Below, one piece after another: positions 1 to 11,919 of a stretch of 64,000 nt of DNA. Under the pieces are notes generated by a model. It saw only the letters and a program-made list of their open reading frames with translations. It had not been told where the DNA came from and searched no databases. This stretch comes from Ctena decussata (lineage: Eukaryota > Mollusca > Bivalvia > Lucinida > Lucinidae), in contig OZ022505.1 of NCBI GenBank assembly GCA_963989385.1, positions 54,811,737-54,875,736 of the forward strand. The letters are read 5' to 3'. Positions within the stretch are counted from its first letter, which is position 1. Every line of letters begins with the position of its first letter. The position numbers and the translations under genes were made by a program.

Positions 1-130
1 TATCTAAGGGTCTCACCTAGCCCCATGCTGACAGCATAGATTCTGATCAGACTGGGCAGATACCCAGGCTGATCTGAGTCTTCGCATGGCGCTCATGTCA
101 CTTTGTTGCTTTTGTCGTGTCGCAGCTCGC
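1..130. repeat. 238-bp palindromic MITE, copy 1 (partial)
   Basis: This is the right half of the palindromic element described at 36,711. It enters at the window edge and ends near the degraded CGCAGCTCGCGG terminus. The core 'ctgatcagactgggcag' and 'cccaggctgatctgagtct' are clear. Its terminus is more diverged than in the other copies. Confidence 0.75.
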
Positions 131-195
131 GGTTATGTGAGTTCTCGTATAAGGAAAATTTTTCTCGTGGAACGGCTCATATATATCACTTTTTA

Positions 196-2216
196 GCTCA
201 CCTGAGCCATAGGGTCAGGGTGAGCTATTGTGATCACCCAGTGTCCGTCGTCCGTCGTCCGTCGTGCGTCGTGCGTTGTGCGTCGTCCGTCGTGCGTCGT
301 CAACAATTTGCTTTAAATGACATCTTCACTGAAATCGCTAGGCCTAGGGCTTTGATATTTGGTCTGAAGCATTGTCAAGTAGTCCTCTACCAAAGCTGTT
401 CAGATGGTGGCCCCAGGGTTCAAAATGGCCCTGGGGCAGGGGGTCTTGGGTTCGAAACTAAAAAATACTTAAAAATCTTCTTCTCCAGAACTGCTTGCCT
501 CAAATGCTCGAAATTTGGTATGTAGCATTGCCTAGTGATCCTCTACCAAGTGTGTTCAAATGGTGGCCCCAGGGTCGAAAATGGCCCTGGGGCAGGGGGT
601 CTTGTGTTTGAAACTAGAAAATACTTAAAAAGCTTCTTCTCCAGAACTGCTTTGCTCAGATGCTTGAAATTTGGTATGTAGCATTGCCTTGTGGTCCTTT
701 ACCAAGTTTGTTCAAATGGTGGCCCTGGAGTCCAAAATCGCCCTGGGGCAGGGGGTCTTGGGTTCGAAACTAAAAAATACTTAAAAAGCTTCTTCTCCAG
801 AATTGCTTGGCTCAGATGCCTAAAATTTGGTATGTAGCATTGCCTGGTGTTCCTCTACCAAGTTTGTTCAAATGGTGGCCCCAGGGTCGAAAATGGCCCT
901 TGGGCAGGGGGTCTTGGGCTTGAAACTAAAAAATACTTAAAAATCTTCTACACCAAAGCTGCTTGTCTCAGATGCTTGAAATTTGGCGTGTAGCATTGCC
1001 TAGAGGTCCTCTACCAAGTTCGTTCAAATGGTGGCCCCAAAATGGCCCCGGGACAGGGGGTCCCAGGTTTGAACCATAGAAATACATAGAAAAATATTAA
1101 AAAATCTTCTGCTTCAGAACTGCAAGGGTCAGATGCTTGAAATTGGGTATGTAGCATTGCCTAGTAGTCCTTTATCAAGTTTGTTCAAACGGTAGCCCCA
1201 GGGTCCAAAATGGCCCCGCGACAGGGAGTCCTAGGTTTGAACCATAGAAATGCAAAGAAAAATATTTAGAAAATCTTCATCTCCAGAACCACTTGGCTCA
1301 GATGCTTGAAATTTTGTATGATGCATTGCCTAGTGGTCCCTTACCAAGTTTGTTCAAATGAAGGTGCCAGGGTCAAAAATTGCCCCGCCCCAGGGGCTCC
1401 TGGGTTTGAACCATAGAACTACATAGAAAAAAAATCTTCTTCTTCAGAACTGCTTGCCTCAGATGCTTGAAATTTGGTATGTAGCATTGCCTAGTGGTCC
1501 TCTACCAAGTTTGTTCAAATGATGGCCCCTGGGACCAAAATGGCTCTGCAGCAGGGAGTGCTGAGTTTGAGCCACAGAAATACATAGGAAACTATTAAAA
1601 AATCTTCTTTTTCAGAACCACTTGGCTCAGATGCTTGATATTTGGTATGATGCATTGCCAGGTGGACTTCTACAAAGTTTGTGTAAATGGTGGCCCTTGG
1701 ATCCAAAATGGCCCTGGGGCAGGGAGTCTTGGGTTTAAAATTAAAAAATGTACTTAAAAACCTTCTTCTCCAGAACCCCTTAGTGCAGATGCTTGAAATT
1801 TTGTATGATGTATTGCTTAGTGGTCCCTTACCAAGTTGTTCAAATGAAGGTGCCGGGGTCAAAAATGGCCACTCCAGGGGGTCCTGGGTTTGAACCATAG
1901 AAATACATAGAAAAATATTCAGAAATCTTCTTCTTTAGAGCCACTTGGCTCAGAGGCTTGAAATTTAGCTTTTAGCAATGCCTAGTTGCCATTTACCAAG
2001 ATTATTCAAATGATGGCCCCAGGGTCCAAAATGGCACTGCCCCAGGGGGTCCAGGGTTTGAACAATAGCAATACATAGAAAAACATTCAAAAATCTTCTT
2101 CTTCAGAACCATTTGGAAATCGTTGCAAACTATGAGGTTTGTTCAAATTATAACCTAGTTTGACCTTTAACCTTTTTGCTCAGGTGAGCGATTTAGGGCC
2201 TCTTGGCCCTCTTGTT
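196..2216. mobile_element. pearl/CvE-like tandem-repeat element (possible Helentron-derived)
   Basis: About 12 head-to-tail units of 155-168 bp fill roughly 320-2,110. Each unit carries a 'gatgcttgaaatttggta' segment, a 'caaatggtggccc' segment and a G-rich 'ggggcagggggtc' segment. The array is bounded by a 12-bp inverted pair, GCTCACCTGAGC at 196-207 and GCTCAGGTGAGC at 2,178-2,189. A microsatellite lies just inside the left arm, and a hairpin (AGGGCC-TCTT-GGCCCT, 2,195-2,210) lies near the right end. A left arm, microsatellite, tandem core and 3' hairpin is the plan of bivalve pearl/CvE elements, which are thought to be non-autonomous Helentrons. The family name is inference; the tandem structure is seen directly. 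Short open frames here are by-products of the repeat. Confidence 0.7.
242..303. repeat. CGTCGTCCGT-type microsatellite
   Basis: This is a degenerate run of gtccgtcgtc/gtgcgtcgtg decamers inside the left arm of the pearl-like element. Such a microsatellite is usual in the left arm of these elements. Confidence 0.85.
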
Positions 2217-2339
2217 ATTAGTAGTGCCTCTCACAGAAAGAAAGGACTCTTATTTATACATGTATGTATACAAACAAAACCCAGGTCGAATTTTAGAATA
2301 ACTGTTTGCCTAGTCAGCCTGTACATTTTTCACTGACTT

Positions 2340-2785
2340 TCTTTGTATGCCTGTTTTTCTGACATTGACAGCAGAATTAGAGAAAAGAATGCAGGCTTTT
2401 GAGATGAGATACTCCCGAGGTTACTGAACATCTCAAATAAGGACCATGTCACTAAGGAGGATCTTCGCAGAAAGATCCAAACAAACATTGGCAAATATTA
2501 CGTACTATTGACCTTTGTCGAGAAACGGAAATTGAGATGGTTTGGCCACATCTCAAGGTCTTCTGGCTTAGCAAATAGCATTCTGCAAGTCACAGTGAAA
2601 GGAAAGAAGAAGAGAGAAGAAGAGGTGGGAACACAATATTAAGGAATGAATAGTTTTGGACTTTGCTAGCACAATTAGGGCAGCTGAAGACAGAACGAGG
2701 TGGAAAGGAATAGTAATAAAGTAATCTATCGTGCCCCAACCACCTCGTAACATTATTGAATAATACTAGAATAGAATAGACTAAC
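2340..2785 (+). pseudogene. non-LTR retrotransposon ORF2 3' end, decayed
   Basis: Interrupted frames encode the C-terminus of an endonuclease/reverse-transcriptase protein. A segment reading like 'KRKLRWFGHISRSSG' is followed by a Lys/Arg-rich stretch, as in LINE ORF2 tails common in aquatic invertebrates. The same region recurs, better preserved, at 4,210-4,945. Stops and frameshifts interrupt it, and the copy is 5'-truncated. It ends in a short TAGAA-type tail at 2,770-2,785, the expected 3' end of such an element. Confidence 0.7.
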
Positions 2786-4209
2786 ATGATTTTATTAGAT
2801 GGTTCCGCTCATATTTATCGGACCGTCAGCAACTTGTTGATGTCTCATGAACTTTCTCGTCATGTGAAAACATTACATGTGGTGTTCCCCAAGGGCTCCA
2901 TCCCCAAGGGTCTATACTTGGACCCCTTTTATTGGAAAGACCTTTCCACTGGGTTCACTTTACAAGCAGGGCATTTTAATCTGGTTCTGCATTTATTACT
3001 CGTAAATCTGTCATCGCCGGCATAGAAAAAATCAATAGAGCGATGTCCAGTCCAAAATCAGACAGCTTATTAAGGTACGGTAGGTAACAATATTTATTGC
3101 AAATTTTCACTGTCTAACTCTTGAACAACATACGGCGTATTATTCTTTGTTGAACACTGCACATTTTATCAAGCAACGAATGCGCTTTTTTTTAAATATG
3201 ACTTGCCCTACTATATCTTATTAAAGTTGATGCGCCGTACCTTCACGCTGGTCTGGCATTCAACATAGGCAACGAAGGCAGCGTACTATAAAACTCGATT
3301 TTTTCGCATACTTCTTACACTAAATTCAAACTATTATTCTAACGGACCCGATATTTTGTTAAACCTCTTAGTCAGACCAGATTTTCGAAGAAATTCCGTC
3401 TAGTATAAATGCAGTTTTTCAACTGTGTGTTGTCTGGTCGTTGTAGCCCCAAAAATGTTTTCAAGTATTTCTTGAATATGCATATCAATTCAGTAAAACT
3501 TTAGATTCCTATTTCAAGAGTAGGGGGTCGGATGGTCCGTGAGACTAAACTTCTGAAACAAACTTATTCTGATGAGCAGAACAAGCAGGTTTCTTGTAAG
3601 TTGTCTTCGTTGCCTGTGTTGAATGCCAGACCAGTGTGACCTTAGTGAAGCTGGGTTTAACTTTCTCTCTTCTTTTCAAGTTTTATGAATTATTCATGTT
3701 TACAAATAAGAATTGTTTCACCTGATCTTATAAGTAAGTAATTGCAAATCATTTCTTTTAAGCCAATGAAATGCAACAGCCATATAACAGCAACAGCCAT
3801 ATAAGAATAGGTAAAATTTTGTGCCTCAGCGCATACATGTGGCTGCTTTTATAGCTACTTTCTGTTGGAGGGACATGTAAAACAACACATGTTGTGTTAT
3901 TACCACCCCTATACTTTGACCCTAATTTGACCCATCGGGCTGGGAGAATCTTGGAGGCTCGAGCGTCTTATTTCCTTCCAGTAAGTCAATGACTTGCCCA
4001 CTGCCTATAATATAAACGACAAGACTAAAAGAGCCGAAATAGTTGGGCCTATCCCTAACCTACAAGACCCCCCTTAATCTAGCTGTTTTATCAAGCTGAG
4101 CAAGGCACGCTCCGGTATTATCGGTACTCAAAATTGAGTTGTATCCTGGACGTAGACTTCTTCTATGAAGACTTCCGCCCAATAATGCTGTGTTCACTGG
4201 TTTTGTTTA
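2786..4209. other. gene-free spacer
   Basis: Apart from the inverted-repeat element at 3,241-3,650, I see no gene or recognisable RNA here. Short open frames have no family features. Confidence 0.5.
3241..3650. repeat. small inverted-repeat element (about 410 bp)
   Basis: Near-identical inverted arms of about 40 bp sit at 3,241-3,285 and 3,603-3,648; the shared core is 'tggtctggcattcaaca' and its complement. The interior is AT-rich and non-coding. This looks like a MITE. The exact ends and target duplication were not resolved. Confidence 0.6.
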
Positions 4210-4945
4210 AGATTGAGATTGCATTAGAAGCACTGAAGAAGGGGAAGTCTGCCGGAGTTGATAATATAAGAATAAGAATAAGATAATATAAGAATATATA
4301 AGAATCTGTGTACCGTAACAAGCTTCAAATACCTTGAGACAGTTGTCTCAGATGATGGCTCAAAACCGAAGATTCTCTCTAGGACTGCACAAGCCACCGC
4401 AGCTTTAACAAAGCTGAAGCCAAGTTTGAGAAATAGCAAGGTACCTCTTTGATCAAAGGTGGAACTTATGCGCTCCCTTGTCATTTCCGTTTTTCTGTAT
4501 GCCTGTGAATCGTGGACCTTGACAGTTGAGTTAGAGAGAAGAATGCAGGCCATTTGAGATGAGATGCTACCGAAGGTTACTGAACATTTTGTACAAGGAC
4601 CACATAATCAATGAGGCGGTTCGCAGAAAGATCCAAGCAGCCATTGGAAAATGAATTGAACTCCTGACCCTGGTCAAGAAACGGAAACTAAGGTGGTTTG
4701 GCCACGTCTCAAGGTCTTCTTTTTTAGCAAAAACGATTCTACAGGACACAATGAAAGGAAAAAGAAGAAGAGGTAGACAGAAGAAGAGGTGGGAAGACAA
4801 TATTAAACAGTGGACAGGGTTGGATTTTGCCTGTTCAGCTAGAGCAGCTGAAAACAGAACAAGGCGAAAAGAAATTGGTGCGAAGTCATCTGTGGTGCCC
4901 CAACTACTTTGCTGGGTTAATGCATTAAAATAGAATAGAATAGAT
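4210..4945 (+). pseudogene. non-LTR retrotransposon with internal deletion
   Basis: The fragment begins with a piece reading like 'ALKKGKSAGVDNI', an N-terminal RT motif. It then jumps across a short AT-rich 'aagaata' repeat straight to the C-terminal part of ORF2 (segments like 'FKYLETVVSDDG', 'LYACESWTLT' and 'KRKLRWFGHVSRS'). The catalytic RT core is therefore deleted. Several stop codons and a frameshift break the rest. The 3' end carries a TAGAA-type tail at 4,930-4,945, like the fragment at 2,340. It is the same family as that fragment, in the same orientation, and has no coding capacity. Confidence 0.75.
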
Positions 4946-5139
4946 GTATACCACGTTTGTATTAGCGGTACTTATGCAAGGTTTTGAAACCTAAACGCTG
5001 TTGGTTGAAATAAGTGGGTAAAATAGTACAAGTATCACTAAATTGCGAATACGATCCATGACCATGGTGACTATTATCTCCATTGACTACTAACAATCGC
5101 GCACCTGGCAATGAGACCTTTCAGATCCTTACCGTTTCT

Positions 5140-5240
5140 AGGAGCCCCAGTAGCTCTGTATGTTAAGGGCTGCTGATCTAGCCGCCCCGGGTTCGTTTAT
5201 GACCATGTAGTTGAATCTGACATGCATTTACATTATATGC
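5140..5240 (+). repeat. possible tRNA-like SINE head
   Basis: A segment with an A-box-like 'tagctctgtatgttaagg' and a B-box-like 'gggttcg' about 40 bp downstream resembles a tRNA-derived SINE promoter. The B box is imperfect, so this is tentative. Confidence 0.3.
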
Positions 5241-5340
5241 AGCAGACGCCATTGGCGAGTTCCTGATTGAAAACCAGCTACCAAACTGTATATGACACTG
5301 CAGCAGACCTTTCTATGGGTTTCTTTTTAAAGAAGCCAAC

Positions 5341-6600
5341 TTGATTTATGTGAATGATATGTCAGGTGTGGTGAATAACAAACTTCTTCTATATGCCAAT
5401 GATTCGGCTATCTTCGTATCGGATAAGAATGTATCAAATATTGAGATGTTGCTGCAAAATGAGCTCGACTTGGTCAGTGAATGGCTTATAGATAATAAAC
5501 CTTCGTTGCATCTTGGCAAGACAGAATCTATTCTGTTTGGGTCTAAAATTAGGCTAGAACCACAGTCGAATTTGAGAAGTTCATGCAAAGGGTCTAATAT
5601 AGTACCCAATGAAAATGTTAAATACCTAGGTGCAATTTTAGGACAGTGTCTTAGTAGTGAAAGTATGGTTAAATCAGTCATTCAAAAGGCTAATGCTAGG
5701 TTGAAGTTCTTTTATATGAAGCAGAGATTTCTTTACTTGCACATGAAAAAGCTTTTGGTTATGTCTCTAATACAGTGCCATTTTGATTATGCTTGTTCGT
5801 TTTGGTACCCTGGCTTATCTAAACAGTTGAGAAGTAGGCTTCAGACCACCCAAAATAAAATAATAAGGTTCGTTTTGGATTTGGTTCCGAGGTCCCATAT
5901 AGGACAGACAGTGTTAAGCCTTTGGGATGGTTGCCAGTATCTAAAAGAGTTGATCAGATCATTCTAAACCATGTTTTCAAAATCACACCAGGTTTATCAC
6001 CAGAGTATATGAGAGAACATTTTATTCCTGCTACTTCTGTACACGCATATAACACTAGATTCAGGGAGAACGGCTGCTTTTCTCTTCCAGACGTTAAAGG
6101 ATTTGAGGAAAAAATCATTTGCTTAAAGTGGTTGTACTTTATGGAATGAACTTCCTTAAAATATTAAAAATATAACTTGTCTTCGGTATTTTAAACTAGC
6201 TGTAAAAACATACTTTTTAAAATTTTAAAGGATTGGTAACTTAGTTTTTGGTTTTCACGGTTTGGATGTTTTAAATTTTTGGTGTATCTTAATTTATTAT
6301 TTGGTCATTTAGGTTTTACCTTATTTATGACTGTATGATTTTTATCTTTTTATTGTGCCTCATTATGACTTGCAAATCAATACTGGGGCCACAATGGAAA
6401 TAAGGGAAATCGCTTTCTCTTTTTTTGTGTTATCCTCGGTACTGATTAGCAAGCCACGGAACAGTGCAATATTTGGATGTTTCATATGTATCCTTTATAT
6501 GTGTATTAAACATCTTATGTATTGTATTGTTTTATTATGTATGTCCATGTTGCTAATCTGTGATACCAATTTTAAAATAAATCAATCAAAAAGACTAGTT
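5341..6600 (+). pseudogene. CR1/Jockey-type LINE reverse transcriptase, 5'-truncated
   Basis: The frame opens at 'IYVNDMS', which normally precedes the RT catalytic box. The box itself reads LLYANDSAIF, with Asn where the second catalytic Asp of YADD is expected. Thumb-like sequence follows ('WLIDNKPSLHLGKTESILFG', 'VKYLGAIL', 'DYACSFWYPGLSKQL'), typical of CR1/Jockey-clade ORF2. A frameshift near 5,925 moves the C-terminus ('HVFKITPGLSPEYM...') to another frame up to 6,149. An AT-rich 3' UTR runs to an 'aaaataaatcaatcaaaaag' tail near 6,590. Dead on arrival: 5'-truncated, frameshifted and missing a catalytic residue. Confidence 0.8.
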
Positions 6601-6604
6601 TGCC

Positions 6605-6824
6605 TTTAGGAACATAACTTCAAGCTTACATATTCTGTACTTCCAAGACCAAGTCGTCATATATCCATTTAAGTCGGGGTATGGGCAGCTCGTTCGCAGT
6701 TTGAAACCTACGAAATCAAACTGCTGTCTGGGTGAGCTGCTCATGATGTGCACAGTCTGGTCTAGGCATGCGCATTTCGCATTTGCTCTTAAGTGTTAGA
6801 ACATCATGAAAGAATAATAATAAC
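6605..6824. other. gene-free spacer with a hairpin
   Basis: No gene is visible. A two-part hairpin lies at 6,687-6,740 (gcagctc...gagctgc around cagtttga...tcaaactg). Confidence 0.5.
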
Positions 6825-7057
6825 TGAGCCATGATACGAGAAAACCAACAAAGTGGTTGTGCGCCCAGCGTAGACTCAGATTAGCCTGAACATCCGCCCA
6901 ACCTGATCAGTCTTCGCTGTGCGCTTAAAAGGTAACTAAAAGTCAGGGCAGCCTGTGGATAGAGAAGACTCTGATCAGACTGGGCGGATGCCAAGGCTGA
7001 TCCGAGTCTGCGCTGGGCGCACATGCTACTTTGTTGGTTCTATCATGTCGCGGTTCA
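6825..7057. repeat. 238-bp palindromic MITE, copy 2
   Basis: This copy runs from 'tgagccatgatacgag' to 'catgtcgcggttca'. It is somewhat diverged in the centre. See the copy at 36,711 for the family description. Confidence 0.85.
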
Positions 7058-8149
7058 TTTAAGCTCAGTTTATTTACTTTGTCCGTAAAAAAGACAGCAC
7101 AGCACTTTTTGTTTTTTCATTTACTTAATGGTTATTTCATCAACATCAATGGATTCAAAGTAGCGTATATATCTTATTCATGGTGATCTAATGTTGCCAA
7201 TTCCACTAAACAAACGCTTTAGCTGAGTAAGTTATCGCTGATTGGTTAATATCATTTCGCACTCTTAATGTTCAGTAGACGTTAAAGATCCTGGTCGGAA
7301 GAATACCATTATGGATACGTGGACGTTGTGTATATATTGCCACATTTCGCAGAATCTGCATGAAAAAGAAAACTTTAGCGTACCCACCCCACACCCCGAC
7401 CAACAAACAAAAAATTGAATTCGCTAGCAGTGTGGATCCAGATTAGGCTGCTCTTAATGAGTCACCTCGTCTGGATCTACATCGTCTGCCATCTAGACAT
7501 TGAATTCTCAATCATAGCTTGGATGAAACATTTTATCAAATTTTGCAGACGCACATTTTATCGTCTGCTGTTTCAGCCCTTAAAAGGTTGAAATCTGCTG
7601 TTTGGCTGGGAAATATACAGACGCCCAACTTATCTGTGAAATAAATAATCATTTGTGACGAAAAATAATAAAAATTACACAGTTTGTAAACTGGGGGAAA
7701 ATACTTACACTAGATACGTTTTGCAAACCGAAATTCGACTTGCACAATTTAACTAAAATGGAATAAAGTATCCTGATGTCACATGAGGTAATATGTTCAA
7801 CAATTCTAGTGGTGCAAATATGGTAGAATAAAAATAGCCAGTTTAATTGCAAAGCCATGCCGAATCTAACCGCCCGCCTTAACCTAATTAATGCATTTTG
7901 AACTTTTTGTCTTGATATTCTGGATGAGTCCAATTATCATTTCAGGGATGTCTGGTGTAGTTTTGTCTTGTTATTTTATTTATTTATTTTTTTTTCTTTT
8001 TTATGAGAAGTGCTCATTTTTCTTTTACAAACAGTATGACCCTGTTCAGACGCCGCATTTTGCATGTTTGCGCTGTTTACGTATGTCCCTTTTATGGGAC
8101 ACTAGGCATAAATGGGCTAATCTAAAGTACGGTTGCGTGCGAAAACATA
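7058..8149. other. gene-free spacer
   Basis: AT-rich sequence with small unsupported open frames. I see no RNA gene or clear repeat beyond a weak hairpin near 7,435-7,480. Confidence 0.5.
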
Positions 8150-8386
8150 TGAGCCGCGACAAGAGAAACCCAACAATGTGGTTGTGCGCTCAGCGGAGAC
8201 TCATATCAGTCTGATCATCTACCCAGTCTGATCAGACTCTTCGCTAAGCACTTAAAGGTTAGCTAAGGGTTTAAGCTACCTCCACGGGTCAGCGAAGACT
8301 CTGATCAGACTGGGCGCATGCCCAGGCTGATCTGAGTCTGCGTTGGGCGCACAACCACTTTGTTTGCTTTCTCGTGGCGCGGCTCA
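8150..8386. repeat. 238-bp palindromic MITE, copy 3
   Basis: A full-length copy from 'tgagccgcgacaagag' to 'gtggcgcggctca'. The two halves pair as an imperfect hairpin. Confidence 0.9.
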
Positions 8387-8529
8387 ATATCCAAGATACA
8401 GATGACTGCATGTAAATATACACCAAATGTGTAAACAGCAAAAATATGGCTTATGTTCACCTCCAACTCCTAGAAAGTTGTTTTGAATTCACTTTTGACT
8501 ACAAGATATAGGCATATAAGTTTAACTTA

Positions 8530-9878
8530 TACGAGGGGCATTTCAGAAATAGTGTAAATGAGTCTGCCATGCCTAGGAATGTTGACCGATTTTAAAAATG
8601 TATGTCTTACCTTTTAGGTTTACATATCACCCAATGGCTTTCACTCAAAAGAATTGAGTCACTGGCATTTTCTTCATAATGTGCCTTGACAATGGACACT
8701 GAGTAGAAACGGACGGAATATTTATGTGAAGACAAATTCATATTTTCTTAACTCTGGATACAAGCAGCTCTGGATTGATACCTGTATTATCTGTAATACT
8801 GAAAATATTGCAGTACGAAAAGCATTGTATCAGCTTTGCTAAAAAATAAGATGAACCTTGTAAGATAGACTAATCATGGAACAATGCACATTTCTGGGGA
8901 CGTCACTTCCTGTGCTAAATTGAAATGTATAGTAAGTTGTTTAAACTTCGATTTAGAGGTCAATTTAAGTGAAACTGATTGTTTGATGACAGATATGAAA
9001 CAAAAAATAAATAAAATTTAATTCGTCATGCTTGTTTTCTGTTATAAATAATCTTTCACGGCACCTTATGCTCTTTTGTCAGTGGCCTACCTGATTTTTT
9101 ACGATAAATTTCCCCATCCACCCCCTTATTTCAATGCCAGTATGTCATATAAAATAACAAGTTTTTCAAGTCTTTATGTATGGATTTTTCTTTTAATATG
9201 CCCCTCTAATCTTTGACATTAAACAAAGTTAAATATATTTAACCTGGGTCTTTTTATTAGAAGATAATTTCATTTTATTGTTTTGTATTTAACATGAATT
9301 GCTGCTACTTTGCAACTTCCGGCAAGGAGTTTGCACACATATCATCAAGTTTCATCAGTGATTTGATGCCAGTCGTAACAAAATATAGTGACCTAATCAT
9401 TTCAGTAATAAAATGTCTGTCATTTGTTGAAATGGGATGTGAATAAGTAATAAATCACATTTTATTGATATAATGCATTTATAATAATTTTGCAAATATA
9501 ACCACACAGCAGAGAAAAAAAAATCTCATTTGTTATATTACTTGAGTAGAATCTGGAAACGATTTCCGTATAACTTTCTTATGTTACATTGAAAGGACAG
9601 TATTACCTGTTTCTTCATCAAAATATATCATTTTCTCATTGAGCAAATATCAATAGAATACAAAGAGACTTTCACTGAAAATGTCAAGTTTCCAGTATCC
9701 ACACCCTTAAGTCATATAGGCACGTGCTGTCATGCATGGGTGACTTAGAAATTCTTAAAGTGCATACCATTCTAAAGCTCTTGAATTTACCTTTCTAATG
9801 ATATATAAAACTACTGCTAAATATCAACCAACAGGCTACCCCGAGATCATTTACATTATTTCTGAAATGCCCCTCGTA
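8530..9878. mobile_element. mariner-sized TIR element without transposase
   Basis: Inverted ends of about 32 bp begin TACGAGGGGCATTTCAGAAA at 8,530 and return as the complement ending at 9,878. TA dinucleotides at 8,528-8,529 and 9,879-9,880 fit a TA target duplication. The length of 1.35 kb and the ACGAGGG-type terminus fit Tc1/mariner. No transposase frame is left, so it is a non-autonomous or fully decayed copy. Family assignment is inference from the termini and TSD. Confidence 0.7.
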
Positions 9879-10579
9879 TATATATGTGCTATATTGAATT
9901 AATCTAAATTTCTGTGATCATATTTTCATGTCAGCTGTTTTTGCCTATTTCATGAGAAACGTAAATCAACGCCAAAACTGGTGTTTCAATTTGGTATTTA
10001 TCGTAATTTTTCTAAACTATGTACTGCTGCTAATGAGTTTTTAAGTGAGAATACAGTTCTTAAAAGAAACTACGTTTGTCTAATTAAAGACATGAGAAAT
10101 ATAATTAAAAATCTCACCACTGTTTATTTTATGGACTTTCAGAAATTGTATTCTCACTTTATAACTAATTTACAAATATTTATGAGCAATAAATTGTTAA
10201 CGTTTGTGATGTTGAAAATGAGCATTTTGTTTTTGTAATTTTCAAACTGAGAAAATGATCTTTTGGCATATGCATTAGACATAGCTTTAAATCTAAAACC
10301 GAATGGAATAAAGTGGGATGGAATGGAATGGATGACATAATCTGTATGTCATTGGCCACAGCTTCCTGTCAGAGTTTGGAATGGAACTCTTACAGTGCAA
10401 AATTTTCTCACTCAGAGGGAGCAAATTCATTTTAATTCAACTAAACTGGCTGAGGCGTTCCAGAGTGACATGAGAGATATTGCATAATTTAGAATCTGTG
10501 AGGAACAAACTGACTTAAGCCGAGTCTGCTCTTTTAAAACTTAGGATGTTCTCTTTACTTTTGAAGAATTCCTCAGAGT

Positions 10580-10740
10580 CTTTATTAGATTATTTATAAA
10601 TAAATACAATTCTGTTTATTGATAGCTTTATGAAGCTCCGAGTCAATACACTGTTGGTACAGTGCTTGCCAGCGACAGTCTTTTGATGAATTAGTTTCCA
10701 TTTCACTTATTTAATTCTGTGAGAGACCATTTATCTTTAT
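10580..10740 (+). repeat. dispersed repeat, copy A
   Basis: The stretch ending 'gacagtcttttgatgaatt' and 'tttatctttat' matches 25,735-25,850 in the same orientation. It is a dispersed repeat of unknown origin. Confidence 0.55.
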
Positions 10741-10814
10741 GAAAGAGTCGAAGAGAAGGGTCGAGTCGGGTAACTTCGGACAGCGGATAAATTCGGGCAT
10801 ACCATTGCAAACAG

Positions 10815-10870
10815 TAAAAATCCAGATGAGACGGCTCATCATGAGCCGTCTCATCAGGAGTTTCACTGTT
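10815..10870. repeat. strong perfect hairpin
   Basis: The 15-bp arm GATGAGACGGCTCAT and its exact complement are separated by one base. An outer arm (gcaaacagt / actgtttgc) extends the stem. It lies inside the TIR element and has no T tract or gene next to it. Confidence 0.8.
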
Positions 10871-11156
10871 TGCTCAGTTTATTTTGTTTTAAATCCAAAC
10901 ATTTGGCAAATCAAGGAAACAATGTCACTGTCCGAATTAACTTGGTGTCCGAATTAACGCGTCGCCGTAAAACGAAATTTCCGACCATAAAACCGACGAT
11001 TTACCTCCCCAAATGACAATTCTAACTATAGTTATCCCCTAAATTCTAACACCAGTTTTGGCGTTGATTTACTTTTGTCATGAAATAGGGGAAAATAGCT
11101 GACATGAAAAAAGGATTACAGAAATTTAGATTAATTCAATATAAAACATATATATA

Positions 11157-11519
11157 CTGAACAAAAATAGAAACGTTACATCTATTTTCAGTACATGTTT
11201 TCTTTGAACTGAATCACGATTTTGCCAACTTTATTTTATGTCAAACAGATAAAAAGTATTTTGAGTTCAGAAAATGAATATCACCACAAAAATTGCCGGA
11301 TTAATGTCTCCAGATCATGAACCATTGTCTAGAGAATCCTGAATAAGATCCACAAAAGAAACTTGAAAATTTTATTGATACGTACTGGTTAATCAGAGTA
11401 AATGATTTGCTTTACTTTTAATTGCAAGGGAGACAATTTCAAAGACATAAAATCTTTGACATCTCATTTCTTTGAACTGTTGGTTAAATGTCAGAGTGTT
11501 CATAGGGTTTCTTATTAGC
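11157..11519. other. gene-free spacer
   Basis: AT-rich sequence with nothing recognisable. Confidence 0.5.
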
Positions 11520-11919
11520 AGTTACAAGGCAAATCCGAAAGTGTAAAAATTTAAGCCCTTGCGCATGCGCATTTCGCGTATCACATTGTTTATTGCATTT
11601 TGGGCTAGTATTAAACCATTCGTCATGCTTGGACCTCTAGGAGAACTCACATCAAGAGAGAAAATGACCTGTAGGAGTTTAACACTAGAAATTACGCACT
11701 TATAGGCATAATACAAAATTATTTTTAGAACTGGAATTCCAAGGCATTGCTTAAACCAAAAAAGTAAACCAGAGAAAAACGACAATTTTCAACAAAATCC
11801 AACGGTTTTCTCACTAGCAACAATTTTAGAAAAATATAAGTATTCAATATCACACAGAAAAAGACTAAATTTTTTTTGTGAACAGATTTGGTATATTTAG
11901 TTCAGGAACCTACCTTTAA
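11520..11919 (+). repeat. 544-bp MITE family, truncated copy
   Basis: The sequence aligns along most of its length with 35,760-36,205. Shared segments include 'ttatttttagaactggaatt' and the terminus 'ttcaggaacctacctttaa'. The left terminal repeat is missing, so this copy is truncated. Confidence 0.75.

Larger units (their letters stand above)
9879..11156. mobile_element. TIR element with 110-bp inverted ends
   Basis: The segment at about 9,879-9,990 is repeated inverted at 11,046-11,156; shared cores are 'attgaattaatctaaattt' and 'aaatcaacgccaaaactgg'. The 1.05-kb interior has no convincing gene and contains a strong hairpin at 10,815-10,870. It starts at the base where the mariner-sized element ends. 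Superfamily unknown. Confidence 0.65.

Noticed and set aside
103..525. 140-codon frame
   Set aside because: It reads through a MITE end, a microsatellite and the first tandem unit; composition follows the repeats.
1515..1898. minus-strand 127-codon frame
   Set aside because: It lies wholly inside the pearl-like tandem array.
320..2110. CRISPR-like array
   Set aside because: Units are about 160 bp, contiguous and diverged, without unique spacers; the genome is eukaryotic.
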